A stretch of DNA of 5,624 nucleotides, from contig JALTID010000003.1 of the NCBI GenBank assembly GCA_027004335.1, positions 1 to 5,624 of the forward strand. The letters are read 5' to 3'. Every line of letters starts with the position of its first letter. Position 1 is the stretch's first letter. Both the position numbers and the translations under genes were made by a program. Below, piece after piece: positions 1 to 5,624 of this stretch. The notes under the pieces were generated by a model, which was not told the DNA's origin, searched no databases, and worked only from the letters and a program-made list of their open reading frames with translations. Source of the DNA: JALTID01 sp027004335 [NCBI: bacterium] (lineage in GTDB: Bacteria > JALSQH01).

Positions 1-1615
<1,615 letters not shown>

Positions 1616-1619
<4 letters not shown>

Positions 1620-2170
1620 TAGTTGGATGGATCATCTTAGGTTTAATTGTTTTAACCATTCTATGGGTAATTGGAACCTACAATTCTCTAGTCGCCCTCA
1701 GAAACAGGGTAAGAAATGCATGGAAACAGATATCTGTACAGTTAAAAAGAAGACATGATCTTATTCCCAACCTGGTGGAAACAGTAAAAGACTACATGGA
1801 ATATGAGCAGGAAACACTTGAAAAGGTTATACAGGCAAGAAATGCTGCTACCACGGCACGATCTCCAAAAGAACAGGCAGAGGCTGAAGGAGCAGTAACC
1901 GCTGCTCTGAGACAACTCTTTGCAGTAGTGGAAAATTATCCCCAGCTAAAAGCCAACGAGAATGTTCAAAAATTGATGGAAGAGCTTACCACCACTGAGA
2001 ACAAAATCGCCTTTGCAAGGCAACTCTACAATGATCTGGTGATGAAATACAACACAAGAATAGAACAATTTCCAGCAAATATTGTGGCAGGATGGTTTAG
2101 CTTCAAGCCATTTGAATTCTTTGAAATACCTGAAGAAGAAAAAGAAGTACCCCAGGTTAATCTTAGATGA
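1616..2170 (+). CDS. lemA: LemA family membrane protein
   Basis: A 184-residue LemA-family protein. It has one N-terminal membrane helix (about residues 2-20) followed by the family signature YNSLVALRNRVRNAW (22-36) and the conserved QLKRRHDLIPNLVETVKDYM (42-61). The rest is predicted helical, with EQETLEKVIQARNAA in the middle and the usual C-terminal block FPANIVAGWFSFKPFEFFE. Length is typical of the family and no part is missing. Family knowledge: the short N-terminus is predicted to be outside and the helical domain inside. The molecular role is not settled, but the genes often sit beside M48 (HtpX-like) proteases or TPM-domain proteins, as here. The start has a strong Shine-Dalgarno site. 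The gene overlaps the hydrolase upstream and the protease downstream, each by an ATGA. The symbol is a family name, not a demonstrated function. Confidence 0.95.
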
Positions 2171-3255
2171 TTGAAGACAGGATCCCCTGCCCCAACTGTG
2201 GGTTTTTAAATAAACCAGACGCACAGTTTTGTGAGCTGTGTGGTGAGCCTCTGCCTCCAGAGGCAAAAGAAAAGTTAGAAGAGAAAAAGCCATTTGTTTT
2301 CCCTTCACTTCCAGAGCTACCTGTAAAAGATGGGAGACTTGACTTCTACGAAGTCATTTCAAGAAATAAAAGAAATACCGTTCTGCTGGTTTTCCTTTTT
2401 ATCATGCTATTTGCCGCTGTGGGAGGTGCAATCGGATACCTCTATGGAAATTACAGAACAGGACTGATGGTCAGCAGCGGAGTTGCAATCCTGTGGGTTA
2501 TGGTAGCTCTTATCTGGGGAAAAGATATCTCACTTTCTTTCGTTGGTGCAGGGAGAGTTTCTCCTGAAGAAGAACCGATTCTTCATCATGTAGTTGAAGA
2601 GATGTCCATTGCAGCAGGAATTTCCAAACCAGCAGTATATGTGGTGGAAACAAAGGGGATGAATGCATTCTCTACTGGATTTTCACCTGAAAATTCTTCT
2701 GTTGCAGTGACCAGAGGAATGCTTGAAAATCTATCAAGGGAGGAACTCCAGGCTGTTATTGGTCATGAAATTTCCCATATACGGTTTTACGATACGAGAC
2801 TGATGATCACAGTTACTGCTCTTGCTGGTCTCATAGTAATTTTCTCAGATATTGCCTTGAGAGGATTCATTTTTATTGGGGGAAGGAGAAGCTGGGATGA
2901 AAGTGAGGAGTTTGACATACCATTTAAAGGCAACATCATTATTACCCTTCTCCTCCTTGGATTTGTAGCGCTTTCCCCCGTTATCGCCTTTCTCCTGCAG
3001 ATGGCAATTTCAAGAAAAAGAGAATTTATTGCAGACGCAGGTTCGGTGGAACTAACAAGAAACCCCGCAGGACTCAGAAAAACTCTTGAGAAATTACTTC
3101 AGGGGAATGTATTTGTTCCATCAGCGAGTAAGGGAAATCAGCACCTTTTCATTGTAAATCCATTGAAGGAAGATGCAGATATAAAAGACACAATTTTTGA
3201 AACACATCCCCCATTGAGAAAGAGAATTGAAATCTTAAAGCGGATGGAGGCATAG
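2167..3255 (+). CDS. HtpX-like M48 membrane metalloprotease with N-terminal zinc ribbon
   Basis: A 362-residue integral-membrane zinc protease. Residues 8-25 form a zinc ribbon, CPNC-x10-CELC (Cys 8, 11, 22, 25), followed by an acidic/proline linker. Two membrane helices follow (about 71-93 and 99-117). The M48 catalytic domain has the zinc-binding helix GHEISH (His200, Glu201, His204), and the third ligand is Glu286 in REFIADAGSVEL. Two further hydrophobic segments (about 213-231 and 256-278) lie between these motifs, as in HtpX. Near the end THPPLRKRIEIL (His347) is the usual M48 closing motif. All catalytic residues are present. HtpX-type enzymes face the cytoplasm and degrade misfolded membrane proteins. 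HtpX is usually about 290 residues; the extra length here is the N-terminal ribbon and linker. There is only a weak Shine-Dalgarno before the ATG, so translation probably depends on the overlap with lemA. The ribbon begins at residue 8, which supports this start. Confidence 0.95.
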   Translation: MIEDRIPCPNCGFLNKPDAQFCELCGEPLPPEAKEKLEEKKPFVFPSLPELPVKDGRLDFYEVISRNKRNTVLLVFLFIMLFAAVGGAIGYLYGNYRTGLMVSSGVAILWVMVALIWGKDISLSFVGAGRVSPEEEPILHHVVEEMSIAAGISKPAVYVVETKGMNAFSTGFSPENSSVAVTRGMLENLSREELQAVIGHEISHIRFYDTRLMITVTALAGLIVIFSDIALRGFIFIGGRRSWDESEEFDIPFKGNIIITLLLLGFVALSPVIAFLLQMAISRKREFIADAGSVELTRNPAGLRKTLEKLLQGNVFVPSASKGNQHLFIVNPLKEDADIKDTIFETHPPLRKRIEILKRMEA

Positions 3256-3281
3256 AACCTTTCTACAATTTTACTGTCTAA
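3255..3281 (+). promoter_or_regulatory. Candidate ECF (RpoE/AlgU-type) promoter upstream of the sigma gene
   Basis: A -35 element GAACCT (3255-3260) and a -10 element TCTAA (3277-3281) are separated by exactly 16 bases. The published AlgU/RpoE-type consensus is GAACTT-N16/17-TCTRA, so the match is 5 of 6 and 5 of 5. The first G is the last base of the protease stop codon. Transcription would begin near 3287-3290. Its place directly before an ECF sigma gene suggests autoregulation, the usual arrangement for such sigma factors. This is a pattern match only. A TACAAT (3264-3269) inside it could instead serve as a housekeeping -10, but no good -35 lies at the right distance. Confidence 0.55.
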
Positions 3282-3309
3282 ATTTTACGTGGACGGAGAA
3301 CTTTTTGAA

Positions 3310-3921
3310 TTGACAATTAACAGATTTAACGATCCAGATTTTGAGCTGGTTATCGCAGCGAGAAAGGGAAATGAAGATGCATTTTCGGAGCTGGTGCAAA
3401 AATATTCACACCAGGTTTTCTCTCTGAGCATGCGGATCCTCAACGACTATGGAGAAGCCGAAGATCTTACACAGGAAGTATTCATAAAAGTTTTCAAAAA
3501 GATAAACAGCTTTAAGGGTAAATCAAAATTTTCAACATGGCTGTACCAAATAACACTAAACGCTGCAATAAATCGGCTTAATTACTTAAAAAAACGGAGA
3601 CACTATGATTCAGGTTTTATAAACGAAACCTCAGTGAGAGGGGAGGATGAAGATTATGGAATTGAGGTCTCTTCAAATGAGAGAACATCAGAGGAAGATT
3701 ATATTGGCAAAGAAACATATCACAAGATCATAGAAGAAATTTATGCACTTCCGGAGGAATTCAGGGTGGTGATAATATTCAGAGATTTAGAAGAAAAATC
3801 TTATCAGGAAATAGCAGAAATTTTAAAATTACCGGAAGGTACAGTTAAATCAAGAATTCACAGGGCAAGAGAAGTTCTTAAAAAGAAACTTGAACCCTAT
3901 TTGAAGGATGGAGAAAAGTGA
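3310..3921 (+). CDS. ECF-type RNA polymerase sigma factor (sigma-70 family, RpoE-like)
   Basis: An ECF sigma factor with regions sigma-2 and sigma-4 only, about 203 residues from the TTG at 3310. Sigma-2 covers AFSELVQKYSHQVF through NRLNYLKKRR, with the core-binding stretch EAEDLTQEVFIKVF and the -10-recognition stretch FSTWLYQITLNAAINR. An acidic linker of about 40 residues follows. Sigma-4 runs from EEIYALPEEFRVVIIFRDLE to the helix-turn-helix YQEIAEILKLPEGTVKSRIHRAREVL. A longer form from GTG at 3289 (210 residues) is possible. I prefer TTG because GGAG at 3295-3298 lies 11 bases before it, nothing resembling a Shine-Dalgarno precedes the GTG, and the candidate ECF promoter would start transcription almost on top of the GTG. 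The gene ends in a GTGA overlap with an anti-sigma gene, the standard pairing. It probably directs an envelope-stress regulon. Gene identity is firm; the start is less so. Confidence 0.92.
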   Translation: MTINRFNDPDFELVIAARKGNEDAFSELVQKYSHQVFSLSMRILNDYGEAEDLTQEVFIKVFKKINSFKGKSKFSTWLYQITLNAAINRLNYLKKRRHYDSGFINETSVRGEDEDYGIEVSSNERTSEEDYIGKETYHKIIEEIYALPEEFRVVIIFRDLEEKSYQEIAEILKLPEGTVKSRIHRAREVLKKKLEPYLKDGEK

Positions 3922-4709
3922 AAAGAGAAGAACTGTTGAAAAAAATTGATCTCTACATTGAAGGGGAATTATCTGGGAAAGAATTAGAAGAATTTAACAG
4001 ACTTGTTGAAAAGTGCCCTGAATGCAGAGAAGAAATACAAAAGTACAGGAACCTTCTCAAGCTTACCCATGCTGTGGCAAGATACAAACCAGCTCCCCCA
4101 CCAAACCTACATCTTAAGATCATGAAGAAAATAGAAGAAGAAAGATTTAGAGAGAAAAGTTCACCTCTCCTGCATTTCCTGGTGCCTGCATTGACACTGG
4201 CACTTATTTTAGCAATAATAGCAATCCCATCATTTCTTAACCTAACAGAAGAAAGCAGCGTACCGGCATCTTCCCATAGGGAAAACAGAAACATCACTCT
4301 AACGGAAAATAAAGATACCCTTCAAAATATGCAGGGACTTACCTCCCCATCACCTGCACCTGATGAAGCTTCTTTAAAGCTCGCCTCTGAAGAATTTAAT
4401 GACTTTATTAACACTATTCAGAATCAAAGGAAAAAACTTGAGAACAAAATCACATACATCTATCCCATAACTTCATCTGCCTCATGGAAAAAGTTAGCAG
4501 AATATTTGAGGCTAAGCGATGAACCAGTGAAAATAGCGATAAGACCAATTATCAAGAACAGAAATGTGGATTATGTTGATTTAATTTCACACCTTGATGA
4601 GGTAAGAAATACAAACCCTTATGTGGAAATTGAAGATGCTTCCACTTCTACAAGAGTTGCCGGAAATCCCGGTGCTGGTGTTGTGCTTCAGATCAGTGTT
4701 CTGAAGTAA
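3918..4709 (+). CDS. membrane anti-sigma factor, zf-HC2-like, with extracytoplasmic domain
   Basis: A 263-residue single-pass membrane protein, judged to be the anti-sigma partner of the gene it overlaps (GTGA; GTG start, with the purine-rich GGATGGAGAA as ribosome site). Residues 1-45 match the start of the zf-HC2/ZAS anti-sigma fold: DLYIEGELSGKELEEFNRLV then CPEC (Cys33, Cys36). The usual His four residues before the first Cys is Leu29, so canonical zinc binding is doubtful. A proline-rich stretch (58-62) and a basic helix lead to one membrane segment (about 84-107). Outside it come a Ser/Thr/Asn/Pro-rich linker (110-150) and a domain of about 110 residues (151-263), which starts with a charged helix, SEEFNDFINTIQNQRKKLEN. 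I do not recognise that domain; it may be the sensor. Expected role: hold the sigma factor at the membrane until a stress triggers release, often by proteolysis. The 3' end overlaps the opposing rluB-like gene by 17 bases. Confidence 0.85.
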   Translation: MKREELLKKIDLYIEGELSGKELEEFNRLVEKCPECREEIQKYRNLLKLTHAVARYKPAPPPNLHLKIMKKIEEERFREKSSPLLHFLVPALTLALILAIIAIPSFLNLTEESSVPASSHRENRNITLTENKDTLQNMQGLTSPSPAPDEASLKLASEEFNDFINTIQNQRKKLENKITYIYPITSSASWKKLAEYLRLSDEPVKIAIRPIIKNRNVDYVDLISHLDEVRNTNPYVEIEDASTSTRVAGNPGAGVVLQISVLK

Positions 4710-4716
4710 ATTTTTT
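4684..4716 (+). terminator. Candidate intrinsic terminator of the sigma/anti-sigma operon
   Basis: An inverted repeat CTTCAGA (4686-4692) / TCTGAAG (4700-4706) has a 7-base loop and can extend outward by one G-T and one T-A pair to 9 pairs. It is followed by AA and six T's (4711-4716). The hairpin overlaps the last anti-sigma codons and its TAA stop. The stem is only moderately GC-rich, so strength is uncertain. On the minus strand no T-run follows the same hairpin, so it should act on the + strand only. Confidence 0.5.
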
Positions 4717-5424
4717 CCTCAGGTTTCTTACAAACCCCATTTCCTCACCGGTAAATTTTTTCATCTCTCCTCTTCTCATGCTACCAAGATAAATTTCTCC
4801 AAAAGAAAACCTGATCAATCTCATAACCTTATAACCAAGGGCTGAGAAAACTCTTCTAATTTCGTGATATTTACCTTCATGCAGCACAACTTCGTACCAG
4901 CTAAATTTACCTGTTTTTACAGGAGAAATAGCATCAAACTTACCTTTCTCCCCTTTTCCCATGGTAACCCCTTGCACAACTCTATCAAGCTCCTCTTCAG
5001 AAAGTTCTCCTCTTGTTTTAACCTTATATCTACGGGGGATCTCATATTTTGGATGTGTTAAAATGTATGAGAATTCTCCATCACTGGTAAGAATTACAAG
5101 CCCCTCGGTGTTCACATCAAGCCTCCCTGCAGGGAAAACCCCTTCTGGAATATCTTCTATCAGATCCATAAGTCCAGGGAAATCACCTCTTTTCTCAATT
5201 ACAGTTTCGTATCCTGCGGGCTTGTATAGTTTCAGGTAGAGTTGCTTTTTCCTTGGCCTTACCACCCTGTCCTCCACCACAACAACATCTCTGTCTTCTA
5301 TTACCTCACACCACGGTTCTTTTATTACTACCCCATTTACTTTTACCTTTCCCCCAAAAATCAAATCATCAGATCTCCTTCGGGAAAACAAGCCGGAAGA
5401 GGCTATGTATTTATTCAATCTCAT
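4693..5424 (-). CDS. rluB: RsuA/RluB-family rRNA pseudouridine synthase
   Basis: A 243-residue pseudouridine synthase. Residues 1-50 are an S4 RNA-binding domain (MRLNKYIASSGLFSRRRSDDLI, then GGKVKVNGVVIKEP). The catalytic domain has LYKPAGY (66-72) and the signature GRLDVNTEGL (100-109), in which Asp103 is the catalytic aspartate. ILTHPKYEIPRRYKV and HEGKYHEIRRVFSALGYKVMRLIR are the other conserved RsuA/RluB/RluE blocks. All expected motifs are intact and the length is typical. RluB modifies U2605 of 23S rRNA and RsuA U516 of 16S rRNA (E. coli numbering). Location directly downstream of scpB, as in many bacteria, favours RluB, but sequence alone does not exclude RsuA- or RluE-like specificity. 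The ATG overlaps the end of scpB by 14 bases and has no clear Shine-Dalgarno, which suggests coupled translation. Confidence 0.93.
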   Translation of the reverse strand: MRLNKYIASSGLFSRRRSDDLIFGGKVKVNGVVIKEPWCEVIEDRDVVVVEDRVVRPRKKQLYLKLYKPAGYETVIEKRGDFPGLMDLIEDIPEGVFPAGRLDVNTEGLVILTSDGEFSYILTHPKYEIPRRYKVKTRGELSEEELDRVVQGVTMGKGEKGKFDAISPVKTGKFSWYEVVLHEGKYHEIRRVFSALGYKVMRLIRFSFGEIYLGSMRRGEMKKFTGEEMGFVRNLRKKFTSEH

Positions 5425-5624
5425 CTTCAGGTAATAAACTTAATTGCTTTGAAGCAGTTTCCTCAAGGAAATCTTCTATCTCTTCAAGAGATGGAAGGTC
5501 TTCCAGCGATTCCAGATTAAAAATTTTCAGGAATAGATCAGTTGTTACCAGTAGCTGAGCTCCACCAGTACCAGGTTTTTTGCCACTTATTTTAATAAAC
5601 CCTTTCTCAAGGAGATGCTTGACA
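5411..5624 (-). CDS. scpB: segregation and condensation protein ScpB, C-terminal part (5' end outside window)
   Basis: Reading the minus strand from the right edge gives 70 codons and a TAA stop at 5413-5411. The translation begins VKHLLEKGFIKISGKKPGTG and continues AQLLVTTDLFLKIFNLESLEDLPSL, which matches the second winged-helix domain of ScpB: the LLEKGLI recognition region, the usual GRPxLYGTT loop, and FLxxFGLxSLDDLPxLEE. The last 25 residues are an acidic tail. ScpB binds ScpA and Smc in the condensin complex that compacts and segregates chromosomes. Two points support the call: the conserved order scpB then rluB on the same strand, and the 14-base overlap between them. The loop here reads LLVTT where LYGTT is common. 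The remaining part of the gene (roughly 110-130 residues in a typical ScpB) is beyond the window. Confidence 0.88.
   Translation of the reverse strand, partial: VKHLLEKGFIKISGKKPGTGGAQLLVTTDLFLKIFNLESLEDLPSLEEIEDFLEETASKQLSLLPEDEIE

Noticed and set aside
3253-3265. Small hairpin TAGAA-CCT-TTCTA after the protease stop as a terminator
   Set aside because: The stem is only five AT-rich pairs with no following T-run, and it overlaps a better-supported promoter -35 box.
3310-3315. TTGACA as a housekeeping -35 box
   Set aside because: No -10-like hexamer lies about 17 bases downstream, and the position is better explained as the TTG start codon of the sigma gene plus the next codon.
4663-4675. 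CCGG-AAATC-CCGG inverted repeat near the anti-sigma 3' end
   Set aside because: The stem is only four pairs, lies within coding sequence and has no T-run after it on either strand.
4864-5558. Several + strand open frames of 65-101 codons opposite the rluB-like and scpB genes
   Set aside because: They lie antisense to strongly conserved coding sequence, have no recognisable motif and no clear ribosome site.

Overview
This window looks like ordinary bacterial chromosome. It carries the 3' end of an NAD-dependent DNA ligase (ligA), an ECF sigma/anti-sigma pair, an RsuA/RluB-type pseudouridine synthase and the 3' end of scpB, all of which are bacterial genes. The DNA is AT-rich, the proteins are rich in Lys, Glu and Ile, and several genes have strong purine-rich Shine-Dalgarno sites. 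I cannot name the phylum from the sequence. No mobile element, CRISPR array, tRNA or rRNA is visible. Coding density is near 100 percent, and no gap between genes exceeds about 55 bases.

Left block (1-3255, + strand): ligA 3' end, an alpha/beta hydrolase with a basic tail, a LemA-family membrane protein, and an HtpX-like M48 metalloprotease with an N-terminal zinc ribbon. Each gene overlaps the next by 4 to 8 bases, so the four are very probably co-transcribed and translationally coupled. LemA next to an M48 protease is a recurring bacterial pairing.

Middle block (3255-4716, + strand): a short non-coding gap holds a good match to an RpoE/AlgU-type ECF promoter (GAACCT, 16 bases, TCTAA). It is followed by an ECF sigma factor and, through a GTGA overlap, a single-pass membrane anti-sigma factor. 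This suggests a self-regulated envelope-stress circuit directly behind a membrane protease operon. The anti-sigma factor keeps the CPEC pair of the zinc-binding anti-sigma fold but lacks the usual His four residues before it. A hairpin followed by six T's, overlapping the end of the anti-sigma gene, is a plausible terminator.

Right block (4693-5624, - strand): scpB (3' part only) and an rluB-like gene overlap by 14 bases in the conserved scpB-rluB order. The rluB-like gene meets the anti-sigma gene tail to tail with a 17-base overlap.

Most of the window is well-known families. The parts most worth a second look are the ECF promoter and its effect on the sigma start codon, the degenerate anti-sigma zinc motif, the zinc-ribbon M48/LemA/hydrolase cluster beside the sigma circuit, and the Lys/Arg-Gly tail of the hydrolase.
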